Source of the DNA: Phocoena phocoena
Taxonomy: Eukaryota > Chordata > Mammalia > Artiodactyla > Phocoenidae
Direction of reading: 5' to 3'
NCBI RefSeq assembly: GCF_963924675.1
Contig: NC_089230.1
Coordinates: forward strand, 74,515,223-74,579,222
DNA: 64,000 bases
A program made the translations under genes and the position numbers. Under the pieces are notes generated by a model that was not told the DNA's origin, made no database searches, and was given only the letters and a program-made list of their open reading frames with translations. Positions 11,290-22,730 of the stretch are shown here, in pieces. Position 1 is the stretch's first letter. Every line of letters begins with the position of its first letter.

Positions 11290-11478
11290 TTATTGATAGT
11301 TTCAATTTTCTTTTTAGACCTTTCCATAGATTTATAAAGCTTGAAGTATAATTCACACACCATAATATTCATAATTTAAAATGTAAAATTTTGTGTTTTT
11401 TAGTATATTCACAAGGTTGTACAGCCATCACCTCTATTTAATTCCAAAACATTTTCATCACACCTCAAAAAGAGTCTA

Positions 11479-11670
11479 GGGCTTCCCTGGTGGCGCAATG
11501 GTTGGGAGTCCGCCTGCCGATGCAGGGGACACGGGTTCGTGCCCCGGTCTGGGAGGATCCCACATGCCGCAGAGTGGCTGGGCCCGCGAGCCATGGCCGC
11601 TGAGCCTGCGCGTCTGGAGTCTGTGCTCCGCAATGGGAGAGGCCACAGCGGTGAGAGGCCCGCGTACCGC
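11479..11670 (+). mobile_element. CHR-type SINE, 192-bp form, without A-tail
   Basis: Near full-length medium form from 'gggcttccctggtggcgcaa' to 'cccgcgtaccgc', then directly into L1 sequence 'tatacccattagcagtc'. Unlike every other full copy here it has no A-rich tail, and no clear target duplication is present. Confidence 0.9.
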
Positions 11671-13398
11671 TATACCCATTAGCAGTCATGTTCTATTCCT
11701 CTCTGCTCTTAGCTCCTGGCAACCACTAAGCAATTTTCCATCTCTATAGAGCTTCCCATCCTGGATATTTCATATAAATGGAATTATACAATATATGGTA
11801 TTTTGTGTCTCTTTATAGCCATCCTATTGAGTGTGATGTTGTGTATATTGTGGGTTTGATTTGCATTTCCTTAAATGGATAATGATATTAAGCATCTTTT
11901 CTGTGCTTATTGGCCATTTGTATATATTATTTTGAAAAATGTTTATTCAGATCCTTTGCCCATTTAAAAAACTGGTTTATTTATCTTTTTGTTCTTGAGT
12001 TGTAAGAGTTCTTTATATATTCTAATACAAGGTCTTTGTCAGATATACAATTTGCAGATGTTTTCTTCCATTCTGAGGGTTGCCTTTCCACTTTCCTGAA
12101 GGTGTCCTTTGAGGCACGGAAGTTTTAAATTTTGATAAAATCAATTTATCTATTTTTTCATTGTTATTGCTTATGCTTTTAGAGTTATATCTAAGAAATC
12201 ATTGGCTAATTTAGGTCACAAAAATTTATGCCTATGGTTTCTTATAGTTTTAGATCTTACACATAAAGTTTTGAATTAAATTTTATTTGGTGTGTTGTAG
12301 GGATCCAACTTCATTATTTTACATGTGGATATCCCATTGTCCCAACACAATTTGTTGAAAAAAAAATTCTTTCCTCTATTCAATTGTCTTGGCACCCTTG
12401 TTGAAAATTACTTAACTATAAAGGTAACAGTTTCTTTTTAGACTCTCAGTCCTATTCCATTGATTTATATGTCTATCCTAGGCCAGTACCACACCATGTT
12501 GATTACTGCAGTTTATAGTTTTATAGTAAGTTTTGAAATCAGGAAGAGTGAATTCTCCAACTTTGTCCTTCTTTTTTTTTTTCCTGTGGTTGTTTTGGCT
12601 TTCATGGGCTCCTTGAATTTCCATGTGAATTTTTGGGTCTGCTTGTCAACTTCAAAAAAAGAAGCTGGGACTTTGATAGGTATTGAATTAAACTTATGGA
12701 TTAAATTGTATGTACTGCCATTTTAATCATATTAAGTCTTCCATCCCATGAACCTGGAATGTATTTCCATTTATTTATATCTTTTCAAGTTTCTTTCAAC
12801 AATGTTTTGTACTTTTCAGTGTACAAGTGTTACATTTCTTTTGTCAAATGTACTACAAAGTATTTTATAATTTTTGACACTATTGTAAATAAAAATATTT
12901 TCTTAATTTTATTTCATGTTGTTCATTGCTAGTGTGTGGAAAAGCAGCTGATTTTTGTATACTGATCTTGTATACTGTAACCTTGCTGAATTCATTTATT
13001 AGCTTTAATAGTTTTGGTGGCTTCCTTAGAATTGTCTATATATAAGATCCTCTTATCTGGGAATGGAGATGGTTTTAATCCCTTCTTTACAGTCCAGATG
13101 CCTTTTGTCTCTTCTTCTTGCCTAATTGTCCTGACTAAAACGTCAAATTTAACGTTGAATAGAGTGGATACCCTTGCCTTATTCCTGATCTTAAGGGGAA
13201 AACTTCCCATCTTTTACCATTAAATACGATGTTAGCAGGGAGTTTTTGTAGATGTCCTTTATCAGGCTGAGAATTCTCTTCTAGTCTTAGTTTATTGCGT
13301 TTTTATCATAAAATGCTGTTAAATGGTGTCGAAAATTTTTTTGCATCGATTGAGATGATCATGTGGTTTTTGTCTTTTATTATATTAATATGGTATAT

Positions 13399-14061
13399 TG
13401 TCCAGAACTGAGCTGGAGAGAGTTGGGCCAGGTGTCTCAGTTCTAGGTGGTCAGTTAAAACAATAAGCCAAAATGAAAGCAACAGTCAAGCCTTCCATCA
13501 CTTACAGTGATAGTACAGACAAGAAGCTAAATAGGAAAAAGTGCCTGTGCTATTTTTCCCCATAAAATGGTGCCAGGAGGTCAATGTATCAATGCAGATA
13601 TTGGGGACCATATCTCACTGCTGAGGGAGCCCCAGACAAAAGAGACCTGCTGATTTATGGACCCAGGGTTGTAGGGGAGGGAGAGGGAGAAGGGCTAGGA
13701 GTGGAAAAGTAGTTAATACTGAGAGTGGAGAAAGTGTCTTCAAGGCCCCTCAGATATGGTGGGCTTGACAGAGGCACCTGAGAGAGGCCTTGGCTGAGGT
13801 TCCTCTGATAAAGAGGCCTCCAAATGGAGGCTCCTGAGCTAAGAATGCAGATATTCATAAAAGCAAGGCTGGCCAGAGGGGACTGAGCTCTTTACTGCAA
13901 CTCCCATCAGAGACTGCGTTTTAATGGCTATGCATCAAGTCTGGTGTGTATGGGGGGAGAAGCTTTCCCCTCTGAGGCCTGTCGGGTAAAACCTTTGTTA
14001 CTACCTTTGGTCAGGCCTGAAAGACCACTCATAGAGTTTTGGCCTGGAGGAAGACTCCTCA
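13399..14061. mobile_element. Solo LTR inserted in old L1
   Basis: 663-bp insertion that starts TGTCCAG and ends CTCCTCA (TG...CA). L1 sequence is continuous on both sides ('attaatatggtatat' on the left, 'tacactgagtgatttttg' on the right). A 5-bp duplication, TATAT (13394-13398) / CGTAT (14062-14066), with two differences fits an old LTR insertion. Family and strand are not settled. A 'cataaaag' near 13856 could be a TATA box on the plus strand. Confidence 0.68.
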
Positions 14062-14125
14062 CGTATTACACTGAGTGATTTTTGTATGTTAAACCAATCT
14101 TGCATTCCTGGAATAAATCTCATTA

Positions 14126-14540
14126 CTATGATCTTCTGGTAAACGTCCAGCATCCTCCAAGGTTGAGGAAGACACCACCAGCCAAGGGGAGGCTTGACTA
14201 TGGTCTGCACTTTGGGGATCAGGGAACTGAGGCAGTACTAATTGCAGCTCTATAGCACTTCTGTGTTATGGTAATGATTCTGAGTCCCTTCTTGGACATC
14301 AGGTACTATGTGACACTTTCTGGCTGGAGTTGTAATTGGTAGGAGGTCCTCTTCTCTGGTGAAGTGATCAACCATCTTGGGAAGTATATTTTGAAATGGA
14401 AGTAACACCAGATCAAAGAATTACCTAGACGAGCAGCACACTTTGTGTGAGGCAGAAATAAACTTCTGTTGTTAACCCACTGTGGTTTTGGAATTGTTCT
14501 TTAGAACAGCATAGGCTTATCTATCCAGACTAGATATGAG
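14126..14540 (+). mobile_element. possible old LTR-like fragment
   Basis: The right end 'gcagaaataaacttctgttg' followed by 'ttaacccactgtggttttgg' resembles the polyadenylation region and 3' end of several old mammalian LTRs. The left boundary is unclear. Confidence 0.35.
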
Positions 14541-15639
14541 GGTGGTAACCGCTCCTTGTGTACAGCGTTCATTGACTTTGCAGCATGAATTTTATAGAGC
14601 GGAACTGTGATAACATACAGAAGGGTGTGAGTCTAGGGACAGCATCCACTGGGTTTTAACGAGACAGTCTTCATCTTCAGTTTGAAGCTGAGCTTTGCAC
14701 AGATGTACCTAGGACAGAACTCGGATTTCTTCTTTTCCAGATCAATAAAACCCTAATTAGTTGACCTTTCTGGTCTGCTTCAAACATTGTTTTTATGTCA
14801 TATCATTTCTTTCTTCTTGGGTTTCATTTGTTTTTCTTTGCCCAAATACTCTGGCAGAGGAAGCCTGCCATATGTTCTACGAATTAACCAGTAAACTCAC
14901 TCATCAGAAACATTGTTTGTCCATTATAGTCAATTCTCATGAACCCATTAAGGCAGGACCAAGGGAATCATAAACACGAATCTCCATTCTGCTGCCTTGA
15001 GCCTCACCACCTTCTCTGTTCAGGTAGTTGAGTGACAAATGATTATTTTTCAAAATCAGTTCCTTTCATTGAAATGGCTTACTTTCACACATGATCAAGT
15101 TTGGGGATTTTATTTTCCAGGCCAAAAAAAATCCCTGAAACTTTTCTACCAGTTATTCAAATGGTTCTTTCATGCCTAGTTAGCAACAATTATCTCTAGG
15201 AGGAAGTGTGATAGGCCTTTAAATGGTTACTGCACTACAGCTAACAGATGGGAACAACTGTAGTTCAAGCAAACAAATGAAAAGAGCAAAGGGACTTCAA
15301 CCTGGAAGCTTAGAGAGAGAGGCCTGAGACTGAGGGTGATGGAGGGAAATCACAGAGGCAAAGTCTTGTGGAGCAACGTAGGCATCCTCAATTCTCCACT
15401 GGCTCTAAGGTGCTCACCTGGTGGAGACACTTAGCACCAGGTAATGGTTTTAGTCCATTGGTGCTGATGAGAAATGCTAATACTTCTTATTAAAGGCTCA
15501 GCAAAGAACGCCTAATAAGAGGGAAAAGTGTCATCCTGCAGAGTGTCGGTCCCTTTCAAAGTGACTGGTGTCCAATTTTGGGTCATGAAGAGTCAGAAAA
15601 ACAACATACCATTTTTTTCAGCAAGACTTAATTCTTTCT
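14541..15639. other. unique non-coding stretch
   Basis: No gene or clear repeat is recognised. The short frame at 14761-14973 has a hydrophobic first half but no start context or homology to support it. Confidence 0.4.
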
Positions 15640-15880
15640 ACCTCTCTCTCCTTCATTGATTCATTAATTGAATATCTCCTATGTGCCAGAAACTCTGCTG
15701 AGTGTTCAGAATAAGCAATGAATAAGACATACTTTTACCCTCAAAAATCTTTACCCTCTGATGGGGTATATCTTTACACTTTATTGTCTGTGGGGTAAAA
15801 CAAAGCTGTGTGGTATTTATCAGGTAAGAGCAATTTGTGACCAGAGCTGTGGAGGGTGCTGGAAAGCGTCACAGAGGAAA
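15640..15880 (-). mobile_element. L2 LINE fragment, antisense
   Basis: 'ttgaatatctcctatgtgcc', 'aatgaataagacatactttt' and 'accctctgatggggtatat' match the order of the reverse-complemented L2 3' end. Confidence 0.65.
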
Positions 15881-16304
15881 TAGCGGTGAAGGACGAGTGA
15901 GTGGGACCCCGATCAATGCCATGTACTCTGTCCAGCTCTTGCCATATTTGCCTTACTCCTGTTCCCTTCTACAGGTTGGAGAGGAGGTCCTAGGAGGAGA
16001 TCAGCATGACTTGAGCTTTTCCCATGGGCAATCAGAATGGTGGCAATCTTCTGAGCAACAGTGTTTAGGAATACGAAAGGAGGAGCAGGGTGATGAGTCA
16101 GTAGTAGACATGTCATTTGGAGGTTCCTACAAGATATCTAGGAGATGTTTGGGAGGCAACAGATTTATCTTACCTGGAACAATGGATTTTTTTTTTTTAT
16201 TCTTTCAAATGTGTAACACAGCTAGTTGTTAGGGATGCAGGGGGAAAATAAGCATGTAGGCTAAAGACGTGTTGTAACTTCACAAAGTACTCTGACATAC
16301 ACTC
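15881..16304. other. non-coding stretch
   Basis: The 131-codon frame at 15837-16232 begins in L2 sequence and ends through a T-run, so it is not considered a gene. Nothing else is recognised. Confidence 0.45.
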
Positions 16305-16715
16305 TGTCAGTTGGGTTTCAGGCAGGAAGCAGTTAGCATGCTCAAACTGAGTAGAGTTTAATAAAGGGATTATTTACAAAGGAGCAGACGGGGGAAGGAA
16401 AATCAAGATAGTGTAGCACCGCAGAGTTCATAATAGCAGGAAGTCATTATCAAGAGCAGACAGCGGTTACCAGTTCCCAGAGAGGAAGCAGAGAGCCCTG
16501 CAGAGAGAACCATGTGACAGGAGCTGTGGCTTTCAGTAGAGAGAAGATGACCAGTTGAGCCTCCCAGAGAGGCAGCCCAACCCCTGCTAGTACCTCCATT
16601 CGCGTGACCAGAGACAGAGGACAAAGATGCCCTTGACAGAGACCCTCCAGCTCAACCTCATGGGGCACAGAGGAGGATGCAGAAAGTTGGGGAGTAGATC
16701 TAGAGAGGTAAATAG

Positions 16716-16760
16716 ATGTTCAGCATACATACATAGTTTATGGGTATGTGTGCTGAACAT
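16716..16760. other. 17-bp-stem hairpin
   Basis: Arms at 16716-16732 and 16744-16760 are inverted copies of each other with one difference (a G-T pair when read as plus-strand RNA), around an 11-base loop. The SINE fragment begins at the base of the right arm. Confidence 0.85.
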
Positions 16761-16817
16761 CAGGTTCCATATCCCTGATCAGGGAACTAGGATCCCGCAT
16801 GCTGCGGCCAAAAAAAC
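16761..16817 (+). mobile_element. CHR-type SINE, short form, 5'-truncated
   Basis: Only the B-box side remains: 'atccctgatcagggaactag' followed by 'gatcccgcatgctgcggcc' and an A-run. The 5' half with the A box is missing. Confidence 0.75.
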
Positions 16818-17060
16818 ATAAAGTCAACAGGCCAGGAAATGATGATCCTGTGTTGAACTCAGCTCTCTCTCCAAGTCTTACGCTTTGTCATGGCATCTTG
16901 CAATTCTGAGAGAGCTGGGTGAGAAAGAAGCATGGAAGCACATGGGCAGTTTGATCTGAAAAGACAGTGAGATTGGACTTGCCTGATTTCTTCAGGCTGA
17001 GCAGTAGCAGGAGTAAAGTCTCAGAGGTCGAAAGAGTGGTCTGGTCAGGCTAGAGAGTCA

Positions 17061-17474
17061 GAAGAGAAGAGGGCGGTGGGCAGGGTGCCGGAGACAACAT
17101 TTAAGAGACCAAGGGCTTGAAAGATGCCACAGGAGCCAGTTGCATAGAAGGGAGCAGAAAATTCACAGAAAGGAGAAGGAGACGAGGCTCAGAGGGATTA
17201 AGCCACATACCAAGAAAATAACGACAGTTAAGAGCAGCAACAGCATTTACCTGACTGCACAAGCAATGATCTTTCTGCGAGAGCCTTTCTTTACATACTC
17301 CCCTCTTCCACACAAAGGCACTTAGAGTGTCCAGAGTTCCACTACCTTCACTGACTCAGCAGGAAATCTGAAGATTCAGTTGCCCAGTGAAAGGATCTAT
17401 TTTCCTACTTCTACCCCCAACTCCCTTCTCCTTCCCTTCCCCTCTCCCCTCCTACACTCCTCCCTAATCGTGTT
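17061..17474. other. non-coding stretch
   Basis: Nothing recognised apart from a C/T-rich run at 17402-17464. Frames on both strands at 17101-17325 have no similarity that I recognise. Confidence 0.4.
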
Positions 17475-17825
17475 GAAATATCTCTGATGCCTCCTGGACT
17501 TCCCTGGTGGCACAGTGGTTAAGAACCCACCTGCCAATCCAGAGGACACGGGTTCGATCCCTGGTCCGGGAAGATCCCACATGCCGCGGAGCAAGTAAGC
17601 CTGTGCGCCACAACTACTGAGCCCGCGCACCACAACTACTGAAGCCCACGTGCCCAGAGCCCATGCTCCACAACAAGAGAAGCCACCGCGATGAAGAGTA
17701 GCCTCCGCTCGCTGCAACTAGAGAAAGCCCGCACGCAGCAGCAAAGACCCAATGCAGCCAAAAATAAAATAAATAAAAATTAAAAAAGAAAAGAAATATC
17801 TCTAATGCCACCTGGCAGAATATCC
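17475..17825 (+). mobile_element. CHR-type SINE, long form, with long target duplication
   Basis: Body 17498 to about 17802 with A box, B box ('gggttcgatccctggtccgg') and A-rich tail. The flanks 17475-17497 and 17803-17825 are a 23-bp target duplication with two differences ('gaaatatctct...cctgg'). Confidence 0.93.
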
Positions 17826-18673
17826 ATCCCTTCAACTGATATTTATTGAGTCCCTACCATGGTAGGCATTGTTCCTAGGTGCTGGGGATTTGACAGTGAA
17901 CAAAGAAGACGGAAATCTCTGCCCTCAAGAAGCTTACATTTTAGCTGGGAGAAAACAAATTAAGTAAAATTTATCATACTGCTGATAAGTGCTACGGAGA
18001 AAAAGTTAAAAAGGGGGAATCTTGCTGGAGGTGGTAATTTTAAATAGAGAGGTCAGGAGATCACATTTGGAAAAAAGCCTAGGGCATGGGACAAGGGCTA
18101 TGGGGGTATCTGGGGAAAGCACATCCAGTTAGGAATGAGCAGAAGCAAAGGCTTGAAGACTCTGGCTGTGACTCTAAGTGAAATGCGAAGACACTGAGGT
18201 CTTTCAGCAGCGAAAATATGTGCCTGAACATAAATTGTAAAAGGCTCACGCCCACTGCTCTGCAAATGGGCTGTGGATGGATAAGGACAGTAGCCGGGTA
18301 CCAGTTAGGAGGCAATCATGTGTGGGGGAGAGATTATGGAAGCTGTGTTGGATGCAGTTAAAAAAAAAAAAGTTCAGTCTCTGGATGTAATTTGAAGCTG
18401 ACAAGATTTGCTGGTGGATAGCACGTGGGAAAGAGACAAAGAGAGGGGTCAACGATGAGGCTGTGAGTTTTAGCCAGGAAGCTGGAAGGATGGAGTAGCC
18501 ATTTTCTGAGTTGGTGGTTCCTCCTGAGAGTCTGAGGTAGGAGTTCAGGTCGGGACGTGTTACGTTTGAGATGTCTTTTAACATCCAAGTAGATATGGTG
18601 AGTAGGCAGCAAGATAGGAGCATCTGTAGTTGAGCGAGGTCCAGACTGGTGACACAAATGTGGGAGTGAGCAG

Positions 18674-18802
18674 CGAATTCCCTGGCGGTCCAGTGGTTAG
18701 TACTCTGTGCTTTCGTTGCTGGGACCTGGGTTTGATCCCTGGTCAGGGAACTGAGATCCCACAAGCCGTGTGGCGTGGCCAAAAAAAAAAAAAAAAAAAA
18801 AA
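18674..18802 (+). mobile_element. CHR-type SINE, short form
   Basis: 'gaattccctggcggtccagt' through 'ggtcagggaactgagatccc' and a 22-base A-tail (18781-18802). Its tail is the target of the next SINE. Confidence 0.9.
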
Positions 18803-19023
18803 TGTAAGGGGCTTCCCTGGTGGCACAGTGGTTGAGAGTCCACCTGCCGATGCAGGGCTCACGGGTTCGTGCCCCGGTCCGGGAGGATCCCACATGCCGC
18901 GGAGCGGCTGGGCCCGTGAACCATGGCCGCTGAGCCTGCGCGTCCGGAGCCTGTGCTCCGCAACGGGAGAGGCCACAGCAGTGAGAGGCCCGCGTACCGC
19001 AAAAAAAAAAAAAAATGTAGGGG
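18803..19023 (+). mobile_element. CHR-type SINE, 192-bp form, inserted at the tail of another SINE
   Basis: Body 18811-19000 with both Pol III boxes, A-tail 19001-19015. The flanks 'aatgtaagggg' and 'aatgtagggg' form a target duplication next to the A-tail of the SINE at 18674, so this copy is the younger of the two. Confidence 0.9.
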
Positions 19024-19165
19024 TCAGCATGTAGCTGTTACTTAAGGCCATGAGGCAGAAGCCCCTGGAGAGGGTGTATTTAGTGAAGTGCGGATTCTGA
19101 AGTGCTCTAACCTTCAGAGGTCTGTACAGGAATGACACGAGCCATGGGCGAGAGACAATGGGGAG

Positions 19166-19582
19166 GGGCTTGAGGAGCGATAAACTGGAGTTCACAGATC
19201 TTGCCCAAAGGTGGTCGCCACCTCTCAGATCCAGCTGATTTCTGCCATGAAAGATGCACAAGCTGTCTCAGTGGCACCAGAACTCCCCGACAAAACATAT
19301 CTCCAGATCACCAGTTGGTGACCTCGGCCTTTCTGGGTTTACCACCCCCCCCTGCAACTCTGTCATGCTATTTGATCAGTCTCATCTCTGTTCACAAGCT
19401 CAGATTTTGCACAGTACCTAGTGCTTGATATTGTGGGTCTAGGTTCTCCTTTAATTCGTAAATCTAGGCTTTACTTTCTGGAGGACCAGTGGTGTGCTGG
19501 TGCTAGCTTCCACCGGCTTAACGGAAACCAATTTTAGATTTTCTGAAAATTTGCAAGCTAGATAATAAACACAGCCATTATT
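19166..19582. other. unique non-coding stretch
   Basis: No gene or confident repeat. L2 similarity fades out at the left edge. Confidence 0.4.
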
Positions 19583-19781
19583 AAAATTAAATGACCTAAT
19601 AACCAGCTAGGACCTCGTGTAGAGCACAGGGAACTATACTCAATATTTTGTAATAACCTATCAGGGAAAAGAATCTGAAAAAGAATATACGTATATATAA
19701 CTGAATCCCTTTGCTGTACACCAGAAACTAACGCAACATTGTAAGTCAACTATACTTCAATAAAAAAATTAAACGACATAA
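19583..19781 (+). mobile_element. L1 3' end, 5'-truncated
   Basis: 'agagcacagggaactatact' to 'aactatacttcaataaaaaa' is the sense 3' end of an artiodactyl-type L1. The flanks 'aaaattaaatgacctaa' (19583-19599) and 'aaaattaaacgacataa' (19765-19781) form a 17-bp target duplication with two differences. Confidence 0.85.
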
Positions 19782-22130
19782 ACATAAGTACTCAAAACTC
19801 ATCACTTCCTAATTATTTTTACTACATTTTGTTTTTCTGTGTGATTCTGAGGGTTGGTTTGTTTGTTTTTTAACTTTAATTTTACCTGTATCCTGGAAAT
19901 ACTACACAGTGCTATGTATTGCCTCCTAACTGGTCTCTTCCTAACTCTGCTTTTAGTGACTTCACGCTGGTAGCTTTAAATAGGCCATGTGGGAATATTT
20001 ACACCACGAAAATACAAATCAGGGCCATTTTCCCTGGAAAGCCAGTTTGAAACCTTTATCAGCATACCACTGTACAAATGTCATCCTTGGGAATGACACA
20101 AGTGTCTGATAGAAACTGGACGTGACAGTGGTAGGCAGGCATGGAGAAACTAAAGTTCAGATTGACTATTCCCTAATTCCTGACAGAGTATTTACTTGAT
20201 GATCATTTTTTAAATAAGTCTAAGCAATTGCTGCATGGATTTTCAGAGAAGCCACACCTGCAATTTGCATCTTCTGCTTTCCCAGTTACAAAACTGATGG
20301 GATGCACCACAGAAGGTCAACACAACAATTCTCCAAGGAGTTCTCTGCAAAATAGCTTGACATTTTGGGTCAGTGTTTCCTGACTGCCACTCAATGATAA
20401 ACCCTATTATAAAATTGCAGTTGGAAAGAATATATAGTTTTCCCCAGCGCTCAAGGAGCAGGTAAAGAGAGACAAAGTATAATTAGGACAGTGGGGAAAT
20501 GATTCTTCAGAGAGCAAAACATGTACAACAATTTTTAAAATTCAAGTTTTAAATTCCATTTTTAAAAGGTCTATGCCTTTGCAAGAAATAAGTTTTCAAC
20601 CATCAAGGGTTCAAGTTGGGCGTCATGTAGCCCTCACGTAGGTAAAACCAAATGAGGCTTACTTTCCCCTTCAGGTTTCCTGAAGCTAACCTTTTTCCTT
20701 CCTTTTCACATGCCCTCTCCACAAATAGAGCTGGTAAAAAGTATCTGTTACAATGACCCAGGCTTTATCATTCATGGCAAATCTTTCTAAATTATAGGCT
20801 TTTCCTCATAGAGACCATTTACAGTGGGCATAATACAAGGCTGTGTTCAACCATGGCACTCTTTGAACTAGACGTACCATGTTATTACCACACTAAACTG
20901 GAGTGGCCAGTTTTTCTATAAATAAATATCCTCCTCACTGGGTAGATGAAAATCCTTAGTAACAGTTCCTGTATTATTGATTTTCTGGTTTCTAGCTTCT
21001 CTGCTGGGAATGACTTTTGAGTTGTTTTGAAAAGAGAAGTATTGTAAACACTTGACTGTTGGCGAACTCAAGAAAAATCCGATTAACGGGGAATCAATAA
21101 TATTATTACTCAGCTGGGTACCCTGTAATGCTTCCATCTCTGGACCAGGTGAGTGGATGGGGTGAGGAAGTGAGCTCTTTCAAAGAGATCGTGTGTTGTT
21201 CCTGGATTCCATTTGTTTCTTTGCAACAGTCCTTTAATTTTGGAATGTTAGAAATGGAGCTAATGATGACAGTTTGGACAAAATTGGCTTCCTCTCTGAG
21301 GGAGAACAGAGCAGAGATTATTGGCTTTGACAAAGGGGGCTGGAAGTTTAATCAACCACTCTGAGACGTTGTATCATCCACAGGAAATAAAGTCCAGGAA
21401 TTCACTAGAATTGTATGGCTCTTTGTACAACATTAGAAGTCCATGCACACATTATATTTTCAGGTCAGTGGTTTGATTGTTGATGCTGTTTGTCTTGTTT
21501 TCTTTTTCTATAAACCCCCTAAATAGAGGTTTGGAGGCATTTAAGGGCAGGATTCTGGTAGAAGCCTCGGGCATCATCTGATTTCCTTCACTGCCATATC
21601 TTGGATCCCTGCAACTACATCTTCTAGCCCTGGGGACAAGTTCCTGGCCAGGACCCCCTGGTCAGACACCTGTGCTCCCAGAGTCAAGTCAGCTATGTAG
21701 ATCGCTGCTGAGTTCTAATCTTTTGCACCTGTTCTGATATTGCTTTCTTGTGAACTGGCTCTCACCTGGACCTCAAACCTATTATGTAAATCCTCAACCT
21801 GTCTACTTTTGCCCCAGGGCTTAGCTGGATATGCTTCCCTAAGCCAGATTTCCTGTGGTTGAGTTCCTGATACCTCACAACACTCTCCATCTTTGCCTGG
21901 TCTGCCTGCCTGACTACACATCAGGTGACCACTGATGACCAGATCCCATGACATGTGCTCACCTCTTTGGGCTTTTATCAATTATAGCCTTGTTCTTAGT
22001 CCTGGCTACACATTTGAGCTACAAGTGAACTTTTATACTGTGTCTGGGACTCACTCCTAGGAATTCAGATTTAGTTGGTCTCATAGGGAATATTGATTTT
22101 TTTTAGAAATTAAAATTCCTTGTTATGGGC
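19782..22130. other. unique non-coding stretch, about 2.3 kb
   Basis: No repeat or coding similarity is recognised. Frames near 20916-21364 and 21715-21981 lie in several phases on both strands without domains. This is one of the longest repeat-poor stretches in the window. Confidence 0.4.
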
Positions 22131-22520
22131 TGAATTGTGTCTCCCCCCCACTCCCAATTCATATGGTGAAGTCCTAACACCAGTACCTCAAATGTGACTG
22201 TATTTGAATATTGGGTCTTTAAATAGGTAATTAAGTTAAAATGAGGTCATTAGGGTGGGTCAGAATATATGACTGATACTCTTATAAGAAGAGGCAATTA
22301 GGACACAGAGACACAGAGGGAAGACCATGTGAAGAAGACGCAGGGAGAAGAAAGCTGTCTACAAGCCAAGGAAAGAGACCTCAGAAAAAAATACACCCTG
22401 GTGACACCTTGACCTCAGACTTCTAGCCTCCAAAATTGTGAGAAAATAATATTTGTTATTCAAGCCACCCAGTCTGTGGTATTTTTTATGGCAGTCCTAG
22501 CCTTAAATAGATTCAATGAG
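22131..22520 (+). mobile_element. MaLR/ERVL-type LTR
   Basis: Starts 'tgttatgggctgaattgtgt' and runs through 'aggtaattaagttaaaatga', 'agaccatgtgaagaagacgc', 'cagacttctagcctccaaaa' and 'ttcaagccacccagtctgtg', the motif order of old non-autonomous mammalian LTRs. About 390 bp. The 3' end is worn. Confidence 0.75.
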
Positions 22521-22549
22521 TAGCCAGGAGTGGGAACCACTAATCTGGT

Positions 22550-22730
22550 TCCGAAATTTTAACATTCATCAAGTCACCTGGAGGGCTTGTTAAAACACAG
22601 GTTGCTGAATCCAAGCCTCAGAATGTCTCATTCAGTACATACTGAGTGCGAACTGAGAATCTGCATTTCTATCACCAGATGCTGTTGTAGCTGGTCCTAG
22701 TACCGTATTTGCAAACCACTGCATTTACTT
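22550..22730. mobile_element. MER5-like hAT DNA transposon
   Basis: 'aagtcacctggagggcttgt', 'ctgagaatctgcatttctat' and 'tttgcaaaccactg' match the layout of the non-autonomous MER5 group (hAT-Charlie). Confidence 0.68.

Larger units (their letters stand above)
11290..14125 (-). mobile_element. old L1 (L1M-type), antisense, split by a SINE and an LTR
   Basis: The plus strand shows the reverse complement of an L1 3' UTR and ORF2: 'ttagtatattcacaaggttg', 'cacccttgttgaaaattact', 'tttgatagg' and 'ttgcattcctggaataaatc' in consensus order. ORF2 is broken by many stops. The element is interrupted at 11479-11670 by a SINE and at 13399-14061 by a solo LTR, and resumes at 14062-14125. No 5' part is present. 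Confidence 0.85.
16305..17060 (+). mobile_element. unidentified dispersed repeat, copy 1
   Basis: 'tcaggcaggaagcagttagc', 'taataaagggattatttaca' and 'aaaggagcagacggggg' correspond in order to parts of 40640-40760. The two stretches are probably copies of one old repeat family, which I cannot name. This copy contains a hairpin (16716-16760) and a short SINE fragment (16761-16817). Confidence 0.35.
17826..19165 (-). mobile_element. L2 LINE, antisense, about 1 kb, holding two SINEs
   Basis: 'actgatatttattgagtccc', 'gaagcttacattttagctgg' and 'agcatgtagctgttacttaa' follow the reverse L2 consensus over a long stretch. It is broken at 18674-19023 by two SINEs and resumes after them. Long frames here (18246-18893 minus, 215 codons) are chance translations of L2 and SINE sequence. 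Confidence 0.7.

Noticed and set aside
15837..16232. Plus-strand open frame of 131 codons
   Set aside because: Starts in antisense L2 and ends through a T-run. No recognisable protein features.
18246..18893. Minus-strand open frame of 215 codons, the longest in the window
   Set aside because: It runs through antisense L2 and two SINEs, including the A-tail as a phenylalanine run. Its codons follow repeat consensus, not a protein family.
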